A DNA stretch of 64,000 nt, taken from NCBI GenBank assembly GCA_937973685.1, contig CALJKJ010000017.1, positions 62,001 through 126,000 on the forward strand, read 5' to 3'. How positions within the stretch are numbered: position 1 is the stretch's first letter; every line of letters starts with the position of its first letter. Shown here piece after piece: positions 9,401 through 18,800 of this stretch. The notes under the pieces were generated by a model that had not been told where the DNA came from, made no database searches, and worked only from the letters and a program-made list of their open reading frames with translations. Position numbers and translations under genes: made by a program. The stretch comes from an uncultured Flavobacteriales bacterium. Its GTDB lineage: Bacteria; Bacteroidota; Bacteroidia; Flavobacteriales_D; Crocinitomicaceae.

Positions 9401-10255
9401 ACAAAAACGTCATCGTTGAAAATTTCAGCATTCTATCGTGAACAACGAGATAATGTTCAGTTAGTAAACGTATTTGAAGCTTATCCAAACACTTACCGTT
9501 CATTTGGTAACCGTGACTTTGGTACGGTAAAAGGATTAACTGTTTCTTATGACTTACGTAAAACAGGTAATGTTCGTATGACAGCAGCTTATACATTACA
9601 ATTTGCTGATGGAACAGGTTCAGATGCAACTTCAGCTGGAGCACTTCTAGGAGGTTTGCAAGCAGCTGGAATTCCTAACTTACGTTCAATCTTCCCTTAT
9701 TCATATGACCAACGTCATACATTCAACATCACAATGGATTACCGTTATGGTGAAGGTGCTGACTACAACGGTCCTATGATTGGTGATTTCAAAGTATTTG
9801 AAAATACTGGTTTGAATATTGTTACGAATTTGTACTCAGGTTCTCCATACACAGGTCAAACGAATATTACAAGTGAAGGATTTATTAGCCCTTCTTCTTC
9901 AGGTTTATCGGGATCAATTAATGGTTCTCGTTTGCCATGGCAATACCGTTTGGATTTACAGTTAGATCGTACGTTTAACATCGAATTTGGAAAAGAAGGT
10001 AAAAAGAAAACGACATTCTTAAATATTTATGTGCGTGCTACCAACCTTTTCAACGCAATGAACGTTTTAGGTGTTTACAGAGCAACGGGTAACTGGAATG
10101 ATGATGGGTATTTAGCATCTGCTGAAAACCAACAATCGATTCAGAATCAATTAGATGAGCAGTCTTTCAGAGATTACTACATGATGAAGATTCAGAATCC
10201 TTTCAACATCAGCGCTCCAAGAACAATTCGCTTAGGTGTTAAGTTTGATTTCTAA
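6482..10255 (+). CDS. TonB-dependent receptor with N-terminal carboxypeptidase-regulatory-like domain
   Basis: A 1257-residue outer-membrane receptor. Order of domains: signal peptide (1-22, ending YGYSQ), a carboxypeptidase-D-regulatory-like beta sandwich (about 26-110, GTIRGSVIDKES, DFDGKFQINSLTPGSYDVEIS), a TonB-box-like DEIIIVAYKVPLI near residue 120, a plug domain (about 135-235, with SVRGSRSDGTYFFIDGIKV and NYGDATGGIISVTTRG), then a long beta barrel with NLRPEKTIDYEIGF and a terminal aromatic RLGVKFDF. It is not followed by a SusD lipoprotein, so it is not a classic SusCD glycan importer; its partners are the 1393-residue secreted protein 16 bases downstream and a PorV-like barrel. Substrate unknown. 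The 3' end of a second, decayed copy of this gene is visible at 15747-15858. Confidence 0.93.
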   Translation: MLRKLNLLFVSILLTLTYGYSQSGLGTIRGSVIDKESKEFIPNSVITVKQNGSVRGNATTDFDGKFQINSLTPGSYDVEISNPGEGYQATTIKGVVVSADRITFLENQVLGFPKNGQIDEIIIVAYKVPLIQKDGGPSGATITREDISRLPVRSAAGVAGTVGGVTTNEGSGDISVRGSRSDGTYFFIDGIKVRGSSNLPKSAIEEVSVITGGLPANYGDATGGIISVTTRGPSSKFFGSFEGVSSGLYFKGADPNGYDGKVFGLDKFGYNLIEGLLSGPLLMQKDSLGRKTKPLLGFLVSVNYTNQLDSRPLNGGSYRITKDARDRLLSDPVRPTSDGLGTFHNAYFLRASDFEKTAWRMNAQSSSLSASGKIDVNTGPSVNLTFGGSMNFNSGNNYSYTSSLMNFTNFGVSKDLDWRVYGRLTQRFSNKQEGSSSRIKSAFYSIMVDFSQSKFESYDKRHKFNLFNYGHVGYFTRQFEKQYNQVGQDLVQAGSPNEVLVGFTASETNSALAAITQNYFDIFAGNPTGHFEKLDDVIAGRALRNGDVPTSVYGIWNNIGTPNNGFSKSQQDQFRITGSGSVNIGDHSVSLGFEYEQRWDRGWSNGDAGPIGLWTIARQLANNHIKEVDFSNPTITNLGSGLQYDYNQLNSGYAYQSGTGVYGGQEQNDNQSFFDYNLRQKLGLNAAGTDYIVIDQYDPNLFQLNMFSADELFNQGNNFVSYYGYDHTGARVKGNTDINKYFNEFDKNGNYKRFIGSFQPTYISGYIMDKFAFNDIVFNVGVRVDVFDANQPVLKDKYLIYTANNVSEVKAKLAADPSTYNWVVVPSSMGDDYVVYVNDVNNPTAINGFRNGDTWYNAEGVVIEDPKTIRGATGIAPWLKDPSAAAASRVSADAFEDYKAQINVMPRIAFSFPISDEASFFAHYDILTKRPTSGARFNPIDYQFIEARTNTIANPNLRPEKTIDYEIGFQQVLTKTSSLKISAFYREQRDNVQLVNVFEAYPNTYRSFGNRDFGTVKGLTVSYDLRKTGNVRMTAAYTLQFADGTGSDATSAGALLGGLQAAGIPNLRSIFPYSYDQRHTFNITMDYRYGEGADYNGPMIGDFKVFENTGLNIVTNLYSGSPYTGQTNITSEGFISPSSSGLSGSINGSRLPWQYRLDLQLDRTFNIEFGKEGKKKTTFLNIYVRATNLFNAMNVLGVYRATGNWNDDGYLASAENQQSIQNQLDEQSFRDYYMMKIQNPFNISAPRTIRLGVKFDF

Positions 10256-10267
10256 GTAAAAAAAAAG

Positions 10268-13200
10268 AATTATGAAACCAAAAATGAATTATTTATCGTT
10301 AATTATGATGCTTGCACTTGCTTCTAATGCATTTGCATACAATCATGATTTTGTGAAGAGCACAAGTGCAGGTAGCAAACCAAAGCCAAGTGTTCAGACC
10401 AAAGGAGCAAGTTGTGCTCCAGCCAATTACTACAAAGTCATGAATTTTAATGACGTAAGTGCTCGTTTGGAAACGGGTGGTTTGTTATTCTTAGATCGTG
10501 CGAATGGTGTGGCTGCTTACCGCGTTCCAAAAGGTGGCGCGTCAACTATTATCTATGCTGCAGCCTTGTGGATGGGAGGAAAAGATTTAAACGGCCAGTT
10601 AAAATTAGCTGCTGTAAAATACAGAAATGATGGAAATGATTTCTGGCCTGGTCCCTTAACAGTTGACTTGAACAGTGTATATTACAATGCGAATGTACCT
10701 CAAGGAGATGATGCGCAACGTCCATATGGAGAAGCAACAATAGATGCTGATCAGTGTTTGAAATATGATAATATTTTTTCTATCACAAAAGCAGGCGTAT
10801 CCACATTTATTACTTGGTGGGAATGTAACAACGTAACTCCTCAACCAGATGGTTGTGATGACCCAACTCCTCCATCAAACGAGACAATGGCACAAATCAT
10901 GGCTTGGCCAGGAAATGGTGACCCAACACGTGGTCAAGATAATTTCTTAGCGCCATTCTACGATAGAAACGAAGATGGTGTATACAATCCATTAGATCCA
11001 TCAGAAGGTGGAGATTATCCTTGGTATGATGACATTTTAGGTCGTGACGATGTAGAATGTGGATCAGACAGACGTGTTACGTTATTTGGTGACCAAACAA
11101 ACTGGTGGGTGTTCAATGATAAAGGTAACATTCACACAGAATCAGGTGGTGAGCCAATTGGTATGGAAATCCATGCGCAAGCTTTCTCGTTTGCAACAGA
11201 TGATCAAATCAATCAAATGACGTTCTACAACTACGAGTTAATTAACCGTGGAACACAAACGTTATACGATACGTATTTCTCACAATATGCCGATCCAGAT
11301 ATCGGTAATTATTTAGATGATTATGTTGGTTGTGATGTCGCTCGTGGATTGAGTTACATGTACAACAAAGATGGAAATGATGAGACAAATGGTTCTGTTA
11401 TTGGTTGGGGTCAAAATCCACCAGCGATTGGATTTGACTTCTTTGAAGGTCCATACCAAGATCCAGACAATTCAGATAACCCTGGTCCAGTTTATGATTC
11501 AATTACAAATTCAATCATAGTTCCAGACGTACAAACTGCATTAGCAGGAAATGGTATTGTGTACAAAGGATTAGGAATTGGGTTTAATGACGGAATCGTA
11601 GATAACGAGCGTTATGGTATGCGTAACTTTAGTATTTATGCTGGACAAGGTGCAGGTGTTGCTCAAGGTGATCCGAACTCTCAAAATCAGTATTACAATT
11701 ACATGAAAGGTTTGTGGCAATTTGGTGACCAATTGTATTTTGGAGGAACAGGATTCCAACCAGGTGCTGGAACATCGATCCCTACAAACTATATGTTCCC
11801 AGGGGATTCCGATCCATTAGATTGGGCGACTGAGGGTGTGCCAACACCATATGATTGTTCGATGTACGAACCGACTGGAACAGGATCAACTCCATTAGAA
11901 GGAAAAGATCAACGTTTTGTTCAATCAGCCGGACCATTTACGTTACGTCCAGGAGCTGTTAATAACATTACAGTAGGAATTGTTTATGCGCGTAGCTATG
12001 AAGGAGAAGTATTGTCATCAGTGAATGCATTGAAAACAGCAGATACAAAAGCACAAGCATTGTTTGATAACTGTTTCCGTATTTTGGAACCACCTCATGC
12101 ACCCGTTTTACAAATTCAAGAATTGGGTAATGAGTTGATATTGATGTTAGATAATCCAAACAACTCGAACAACTTCCAAGAGGCATACAAAGAGGAGGAT
12201 AAAATCAACATTATCGATCCAGCAGGAACAAACATTATCTATGATAAATTCTACCGTTTTGAAGGATACCAAATATTCCAGATGAAAAATGCTCAGGTTT
12301 CAATTTCTGATATAGAAGATCCAACAAAAGCACGTTTGGTAGCTCAGTGTGATGTTAAAAATGGTGTTAAACGTTTGATAAACTTTGAATTTGATGAGGC
12401 ATTAGGTTTTGCAGTTCCAAATGAGAAAGTGAAAGGTTCAGATTTAGGCATCAAACACACGTTTAGAATCTCAGAAGATTTCTTTGCGACAGGTTCACGT
12501 ACATTGGTAAACCACAAAACCTATTACTATGTAGCAGTTGCTTATGGTTACAACAACTTCAAGACGTACAATCCAAATGATCCGCAATTGTTAGATGGTC
12601 AAAAATTACCATACTTGCGTTCGCGTATCAATGCAGACGGTACAGCAATTCAGCCAAAAGCGGGAGTTCCACACTTTGTTTCACCAGAATTAGGCGGAAC
12701 AATACAGAATTCTGTTTATGGCCAAACGCCACGTATTACACGTTTGGATGGAGTAGGAAATGGCAACAACAATTTGGAATTGACACAAGCATCAGAAGAT
12801 AAAATAGTAGCTGATGGCTTCATGGCTGAACCAGAATACGATTACAATGGTGGTCCAATCAATGTAAAAGTAGTTGATCCATTAAATGTAGTAGGTGGTT
12901 ATTTCGAATGTAAATTCCGTGATTACGGAGTAGCAGGAGGAATAGATTCATCAAACTGGGTAGTTTATCGCTATGCCTCTAAAAACAGTAATGTAATTAT
13001 TGACTCTGTTACCTCAGAAACAACAATTGCTCAAGGTAACGAGCAGATAGTTCCACAATGGGGTGTTTCAATTGAGATCATGCAACACAAGTATTACTTC
13101 CCTGATAATGCAGGTCAAGCAGTACAGAAAATTACAGATCCGATTGCTTCATCAATTGAGTTCAAAGATTCCACAAAAAAATGGTTGACATTCATACAAG

Positions 13201-14462
13201 ATGATGCATCATTCACACCATTTAACTGGATTCGTTCAGGAACTTTTGTAGCGCAAGATACCGATACTGCTGGATTTACAGGAGCTGCATATTTGAATCC
13301 ATTCTGTTACAACGACGAGGTTGGTAAAGATCCGGAGAAATTGTACACGAAGATGTTGAATGGCGGAGCAGCACCTCACAAGTTAATTGGTACGAAATGT
13401 GACTTTATGCCAGTTCGAGTACCAGCTGCCTTTGGACCATATCCATCAGCGAAACAAAATGCGAGTATTTCGTTCTTACCAAGTGTAGATATCGTTATCA
13501 CATCAGATAAATCGAAATGGACGCGTTGTGTGGTTGTAGAATTGGGAGGTGATCAAAACTTGAACCAAGGCAATGCAAAACCAGGAGAATTGAGAAAACG
13601 TAATTCGGTTGATAAAAACGGAAACGACGATAACTCAGGTACCCAAGGTATGGGTTGGTTCCCAGGTTATGCAATTGATTTGGAAACAGGAGCTCGTTTA
13701 CACATGGCATTCGGAGAGAATTCCTTCTTAGGAGGATACAACGGAGGGGATATGATTTGGAACCCAACATCAACGTTATTTGATAACAACGGTTATCCAG
13801 TAGCTGGCGGTTTACAACCAATATGGGTGTTTGGATACAATATCAACAATGAAGGATGTCCACAATATGACGGAGTAAACAACTGGGTTTATGATCAATA
13901 TCAGACAGCAACATCTTCTTCTTACCGTAAATTGTTTACAAGTTTAACGTGGGTATTGAACACGGTAACAGCAAGTGAACACACAGCAATGGAAACAGAT
14001 GTTCGCATGAAATTGCGAGTAAACAAAGAATACAAAGACTTTACTGCAACAGGATTGAACGGTGGTAAACCAATGTATGGTTGGAGTATGGACGATATCA
14101 AAACAACGACAGCGAGTCAAGATGCATTAACAGATGTATTAGACTTGATCAATGTTGTGCCAAATCCGTACTATGCTTTCTCTGAGTATGAAAGAAACCG
14201 TATCGATACACGCGTTAAGATTACCAACTTACCAGATCAGTGTACGGTTACGATATACAACGTAAGTGGTAAAATGATACGTCAATACAAAAAAGACAAT
14301 TTGGTAACAAGTATCGACTGGGATTTGAAAAACTCAATTGGCGTACCGATTTCAAGTGGAGTTTATATAATTCATGTTGAAGTACCAGGTGTTGGAGAAC
14401 GTATTATTAAGTTCTTTGGTGGTATGCGCCAAATTGACTTGGAAAGTATTTAATCAATTCAG
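10268..14462 (+). repeat. 4195-bp direct repeat, copy 1
   Basis: The sequence from the AATT before the start codon to 11 bases past the stop-codon region (…CAATTCAG) recurs at 15876-20070, a constant shift of 5608. The base before the repeat differs (G at 10267, T at 15875), as does the base after it (T at 14463, A at 20071). I found no mismatch wherever I compared the copies, and the protein products are identical end to end. Confidence 0.95.
10272..14453 (+). CDS. Large secreted T9SS-type protein (1393 aa), copy 1
   Basis: The product begins with a signal peptide (MKPKMNYLSLIMMLALASNAFA). Near residues 85-125 it has the segment YAAALWMGGKDLNGQLKLAA followed by GNDFWPGPL, which I associate with a family of very large Bacteroidota/Ignavibacteria surface proteins. 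The middle is rich in Asn, Gly, Tyr and Asp with acidic repeats such as DRNEDGVYNPLD (possible calcium sites). The C terminus (about 1290-1380) looks like a T9SS type A/FlgD-like sandwich: VVPNPYYAFSEYE, VTIYNVSGKMIRQ, SSGVYIIHVE, but it continues into FFGGMRQIDLESI after the usual end. It sits 16 bases after the receptor gene and 23 before the PorV-like gene, so all three are one operon. Likely exported by T9SS; function unknown. Confidence 0.85.
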   Translation: MKPKMNYLSLIMMLALASNAFAYNHDFVKSTSAGSKPKPSVQTKGASCAPANYYKVMNFNDVSARLETGGLLFLDRANGVAAYRVPKGGASTIIYAAALWMGGKDLNGQLKLAAVKYRNDGNDFWPGPLTVDLNSVYYNANVPQGDDAQRPYGEATIDADQCLKYDNIFSITKAGVSTFITWWECNNVTPQPDGCDDPTPPSNETMAQIMAWPGNGDPTRGQDNFLAPFYDRNEDGVYNPLDPSEGGDYPWYDDILGRDDVECGSDRRVTLFGDQTNWWVFNDKGNIHTESGGEPIGMEIHAQAFSFATDDQINQMTFYNYELINRGTQTLYDTYFSQYADPDIGNYLDDYVGCDVARGLSYMYNKDGNDETNGSVIGWGQNPPAIGFDFFEGPYQDPDNSDNPGPVYDSITNSIIVPDVQTALAGNGIVYKGLGIGFNDGIVDNERYGMRNFSIYAGQGAGVAQGDPNSQNQYYNYMKGLWQFGDQLYFGGTGFQPGAGTSIPTNYMFPGDSDPLDWATEGVPTPYDCSMYEPTGTGSTPLEGKDQRFVQSAGPFTLRPGAVNNITVGIVYARSYEGEVLSSVNALKTADTKAQALFDNCFRILEPPHAPVLQIQELGNELILMLDNPNNSNNFQEAYKEEDKINIIDPAGTNIIYDKFYRFEGYQIFQMKNAQVSISDIEDPTKARLVAQCDVKNGVKRLINFEFDEALGFAVPNEKVKGSDLGIKHTFRISEDFFATGSRTLVNHKTYYYVAVAYGYNNFKTYNPNDPQLLDGQKLPYLRSRINADGTAIQPKAGVPHFVSPELGGTIQNSVYGQTPRITRLDGVGNGNNNLELTQASEDKIVADGFMAEPEYDYNGGPINVKVVDPLNVVGGYFECKFRDYGVAGGIDSSNWVVYRYASKNSNVIIDSVTSETTIAQGNEQIVPQWGVSIEIMQHKYYFPDNAGQAVQKITDPIASSIEFKDSTKKWLTFIQDDASFTPFNWIRSGTFVAQDTDTAGFTGAAYLNPFCYNDEVGKDPEKLYTKMLNGGAAPHKLIGTKCDFMPVRVPAAFGPYPSAKQNASISFLPSVDIVITSDKSKWTRCVVVELGGDQNLNQGNAKPGELRKRNSVDKNGNDDNSGTQGMGWFPGYAIDLETGARLHMAFGENSFLGGYNGGDMIWNPTSTLFDNNGYPVAGGLQPIWVFGYNINNEGCPQYDGVNNWVYDQYQTATSSSYRKLFTSLTWVLNTVTASEHTAMETDVRMKLRVNKEYKDFTATGLNGGKPMYGWSMDDIKTTTASQDALTDVLDLINVVPNPYYAFSEYERNRIDTRVKITNLPDQCTVTIYNVSGKMIRQYKKDNLVTSIDWDLKNSIGVPISSGVYIIHVEVPGVGERIIKFFGGMRQIDLESI

Positions 14463-14476
14463 TTAAGATTTAAGAT

Positions 14477-15541
14477 ATGAAATCGATTAATAAATTAATA
14501 AAATATACAGCGCTTGCTGGAGTAGTCTTTGGCTGCTCTAGCGCATACGCTGGAAACGAAGACAGAATTGGTTCTGCAGGTGCATCTCAGTTGTTGATTA
14601 ATCCATGGGCAAGAAGCATTGGTATTGGTGATGCTGGTGTAGCAAGTACAACTGGTCTTGAAGCTACGTATACAAACATTGCTGGTCTTGCTTTTACAGA
14701 TAAAACACAAATTAAGTTTAACCGTACTAATTGGTTAGGTTCAGCTGGAATAGCATTAAATGCTGCAGGTTTTGCTCAACGTGTTTCTGAATCATCAGTG
14801 ATTGCTGTATCTGTTCAATCAATGAATTTCGGTGATATAATGATTACAACGGTTGATTTACCAGAAGGTGGAATTGGTACTTTTTCACCTCGTATGAATG
14901 TATTCAACGTTGGATATGCTAAAAGTTTCTCTTCTTCAATATATGGGGGGATTAATTTTAAAGTATTATCTGAAAGTATGTCAAACATGAAAGCATCAGG
15001 AATTGCTTTTGATGCAGGTATTCGCTATGTAACTGGTGAACAAGATCAAATTAAATTTGGTATTGCATTGAAAAATGTTGGTCCTGTTATGAAATACAGA
15101 GGCGATGGTTTGTCTACTGAAATCAATTATTTAAATGCAGGTAATATTGCAACGTTAGAACAACGTTCAGCGACTTATGAATTACCTTCTTTATTAAACA
15201 TTGGTGGATCGTATGATTTTATTTTCTCAGAAAATTCAAAATTGATTTTGTCAGGTGCTTTTACAGCAAATTCATTCCAACGTGACCAATACCGTCTAGG
15301 CTTGGATTATGGAATGATTACAGAAAAAGCTGCATTTAATTTCCGAGGAGGATACGTATACGAAAAATACTTATTGTCTACTGAAAATAGATCTAATGCA
15401 TTGACAGGATTGACAGCGGGTTTCTCAGCTGATGCATTGGTTGGTAAAAACAAATCAGGTTTAGGTTTAGAATACGCTATGCGTTTAGCTGGTCAATTTG
15501 GAATTATTCATACTTTCGGTTTGACTTTCAATTTGAAATAA
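14477..15541 (+). CDS. PorV/PorQ family outer-membrane beta-barrel protein
   Basis: The 354-residue protein has a signal peptide (residues 1-25, ending SSAYA) followed by the PorV/PorQ hallmark region: SAGASQLLINPWARSIGIG, then DAGVASTTGLEATYTNIAGLAF. The rest is a FadL-like barrel of alternating strands ending GQFGIIHTFGLTFNLK. PorV carries substrates from the T9SS translocon to the attachment complex; PorQ and paralogues act similarly. As the last gene of the receptor/secreted-protein operon it may be a dedicated partner of the 1393-residue protein (inference). Length and start are normal for the family. A strong terminator follows at 15568-15595. A remnant of a paralogue of this gene lies at 20096-20182. 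Confidence 0.9.
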   Translation: MKSINKLIKYTALAGVVFGCSSAYAGNEDRIGSAGASQLLINPWARSIGIGDAGVASTTGLEATYTNIAGLAFTDKTQIKFNRTNWLGSAGIALNAAGFAQRVSESSVIAVSVQSMNFGDIMITTVDLPEGGIGTFSPRMNVFNVGYAKSFSSSIYGGINFKVLSESMSNMKASGIAFDAGIRYVTGEQDQIKFGIALKNVGPVMKYRGDGLSTEINYLNAGNIATLEQRSATYELPSLLNIGGSYDFIFSENSKLILSGAFTANSFQRDQYRLGLDYGMITEKAAFNFRGGYVYEKYLLSTENRSNALTGLTAGFSADALVGKNKSGLGLEYAMRLAGQFGIIHTFGLTFNLK

Positions 15542-15567
15542 AAAATAAATAAACTCTTTGTTTGTTG

Positions 15568-15595
15568 AAGGGAGCTCATTGAGCTCCCTTTTTTA
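15568..15595 (+). terminator. Rho-independent terminator of the receptor operon
   Basis: AAGGGAGCTC pairs perfectly with GAGCTCCCTT around an ATT loop, followed by a T run. It ends the receptor / 1393-aa protein / PorV-like operon 26 bases after the last stop and should isolate copy 2 of the secreted-protein gene from that operon's promoter. Confidence 0.92.
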
Positions 15596-15746
15596 TTTTA
15601 TTAAAATTATTTTAATTCTTTATTACTTTTAATAAGGGCTAACTACAATACTGAAATTTTGTTTACTTGATTGTCTTACCTCCACATTTCATTTTGCTAA
15701 AAACGCTTTGATAATTTCAACGTACTTTAATTTTTTCTAGTCTTTC

Positions 15747-15858
15747 ACCAACCATTTTATAGCAATGAACGTTTTGAGTGTTTGTGGAGCAAGCGTGAGT
15801 TACATCAAATAAACGTTAAAGCGTATTCTAAAAAAAATGCTCCGAAATAATTCGCTTA
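15747..15858 (+). pseudogene. Relic of the 3' end of a second TonB-receptor gene
   Basis: Bases 15747-15792 align without gaps to 10040-10085 of the intact receptor gene, 37 of 46 identical. In that register they encode TNHFIAMNVLSVCGA against TNLFNAMNVLGVYRA (10 of 15 residues the same). A second block, 15839-15858, matches 10214-10234 (APRTIRL region) apart from one missing base and a few changes. About 85 bases between the blocks have been lost relative to the intact gene. The relic sits directly before copy 2 of the 1393-aa gene, exactly where a receptor gene sits before copy 1. The rest of the 338-base gap (15542-15879) holds the operon terminator and otherwise unrecognisable AT-rich DNA with no clear TAnnTTTG promoter. 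Confidence 0.75.
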
Positions 15859-15875
15859 ATTACTAATGAAGAAAT

Positions 15876-18800
15876 AATTATGAAACCAAAAATGAATTAT
15901 TTATCGTTAATTATGATGCTTGCACTTGCTTCTAATGCATTTGCATACAATCATGATTTTGTGAAGAGCACAAGTGCAGGTAGCAAACCAAAGCCAAGTG
16001 TTCAGACCAAAGGAGCAAGTTGTGCTCCAGCCAATTACTACAAAGTCATGAATTTTAATGACGTAAGTGCTCGTTTGGAAACGGGTGGTTTGTTATTCTT
16101 AGATCGTGCGAATGGTGTGGCTGCTTACCGCGTTCCAAAAGGTGGCGCGTCAACTATTATCTATGCTGCAGCCTTGTGGATGGGAGGAAAAGATTTAAAC
16201 GGCCAGTTAAAATTAGCTGCTGTAAAATACAGAAATGATGGAAATGATTTCTGGCCTGGTCCCTTAACAGTTGACTTGAACAGTGTATATTACAATGCGA
16301 ATGTACCTCAAGGAGATGATGCGCAACGTCCATATGGAGAAGCAACAATAGATGCTGATCAGTGTTTGAAATATGATAATATTTTTTCTATCACAAAAGC
16401 AGGCGTATCCACATTTATTACTTGGTGGGAATGTAACAACGTAACTCCTCAACCAGATGGTTGTGATGACCCAACTCCTCCATCAAACGAGACAATGGCA
16501 CAAATCATGGCTTGGCCAGGAAATGGTGACCCAACACGTGGTCAAGATAATTTCTTAGCGCCATTCTACGATAGAAACGAAGATGGTGTATACAATCCAT
16601 TAGATCCATCAGAAGGTGGAGATTATCCTTGGTATGATGACATTTTAGGTCGTGACGATGTAGAATGTGGATCAGACAGACGTGTTACGTTATTTGGTGA
16701 CCAAACAAACTGGTGGGTGTTCAATGATAAAGGTAACATTCACACAGAATCAGGTGGTGAGCCAATTGGTATGGAAATCCATGCGCAAGCTTTCTCGTTT
16801 GCAACAGATGATCAAATCAATCAAATGACGTTCTACAACTACGAGTTAATTAACCGTGGAACACAAACGTTATACGATACGTATTTCTCACAATATGCCG
16901 ATCCAGATATCGGTAATTATTTAGATGATTATGTTGGTTGTGATGTCGCTCGTGGATTGAGTTACATGTACAACAAAGATGGAAATGATGAGACAAATGG
17001 TTCTGTTATTGGTTGGGGTCAAAATCCACCAGCGATTGGATTTGACTTCTTTGAAGGTCCATACCAAGATCCAGACAATTCAGATAACCCTGGTCCAGTT
17101 TATGATTCAATTACAAATTCAATCATAGTTCCAGACGTACAAACTGCATTAGCAGGAAATGGTATTGTGTACAAAGGATTAGGAATTGGGTTTAATGACG
17201 GAATCGTAGATAACGAGCGTTATGGTATGCGTAACTTTAGTATTTATGCTGGACAAGGTGCAGGTGTTGCTCAAGGTGATCCGAACTCTCAAAATCAGTA
17301 TTACAATTACATGAAAGGTTTGTGGCAATTTGGTGACCAATTGTATTTTGGAGGAACAGGATTCCAACCAGGTGCTGGAACATCGATCCCTACAAACTAT
17401 ATGTTCCCAGGGGATTCCGATCCATTAGATTGGGCGACTGAGGGTGTGCCAACACCATATGATTGTTCGATGTACGAACCGACTGGAACAGGATCAACTC
17501 CATTAGAAGGAAAAGATCAACGTTTTGTTCAATCAGCCGGACCATTTACGTTACGTCCAGGAGCTGTTAATAACATTACAGTAGGAATTGTTTATGCGCG
17601 TAGCTATGAAGGAGAAGTATTGTCATCAGTGAATGCATTGAAAACAGCAGATACAAAAGCACAAGCATTGTTTGATAACTGTTTCCGTATTTTGGAACCA
17701 CCTCATGCACCCGTTTTACAAATTCAAGAATTGGGTAATGAGTTGATATTGATGTTAGATAATCCAAACAACTCGAACAACTTCCAAGAGGCATACAAAG
17801 AGGAGGATAAAATCAACATTATCGATCCAGCAGGAACAAACATTATCTATGATAAATTCTACCGTTTTGAAGGATACCAAATATTCCAGATGAAAAATGC
17901 TCAGGTTTCAATTTCTGATATAGAAGATCCAACAAAAGCACGTTTGGTAGCTCAGTGTGATGTTAAAAATGGTGTTAAACGTTTGATAAACTTTGAATTT
18001 GATGAGGCATTAGGTTTTGCAGTTCCAAATGAGAAAGTGAAAGGTTCAGATTTAGGCATCAAACACACGTTTAGAATCTCAGAAGATTTCTTTGCGACAG
18101 GTTCACGTACATTGGTAAACCACAAAACCTATTACTATGTAGCAGTTGCTTATGGTTACAACAACTTCAAGACGTACAATCCAAATGATCCGCAATTGTT
18201 AGATGGTCAAAAATTACCATACTTGCGTTCGCGTATCAATGCAGACGGTACAGCAATTCAGCCAAAAGCGGGAGTTCCACACTTTGTTTCACCAGAATTA
18301 GGCGGAACAATACAGAATTCTGTTTATGGCCAAACGCCACGTATTACACGTTTGGATGGAGTAGGAAATGGCAACAACAATTTGGAATTGACACAAGCAT
18401 CAGAAGATAAAATAGTAGCTGATGGCTTCATGGCTGAACCAGAATACGATTACAATGGTGGTCCAATCAATGTAAAAGTAGTTGATCCATTAAATGTAGT
18501 AGGTGGTTATTTCGAATGTAAATTCCGTGATTACGGAGTAGCAGGAGGAATAGATTCATCAAACTGGGTAGTTTATCGCTATGCCTCTAAAAACAGTAAT
18601 GTAATTATTGACTCTGTTACCTCAGAAACAACAATTGCTCAAGGTAACGAGCAGATAGTTCCACAATGGGGTGTTTCAATTGAGATCATGCAACACAAGT
18701 ATTACTTCCCTGATAATGCAGGTCAAGCAGTACAGAAAATTACAGATCCGATTGCTTCATCAATTGAGTTCAAAGATTCCACAAAAAAATGGTTGACATT

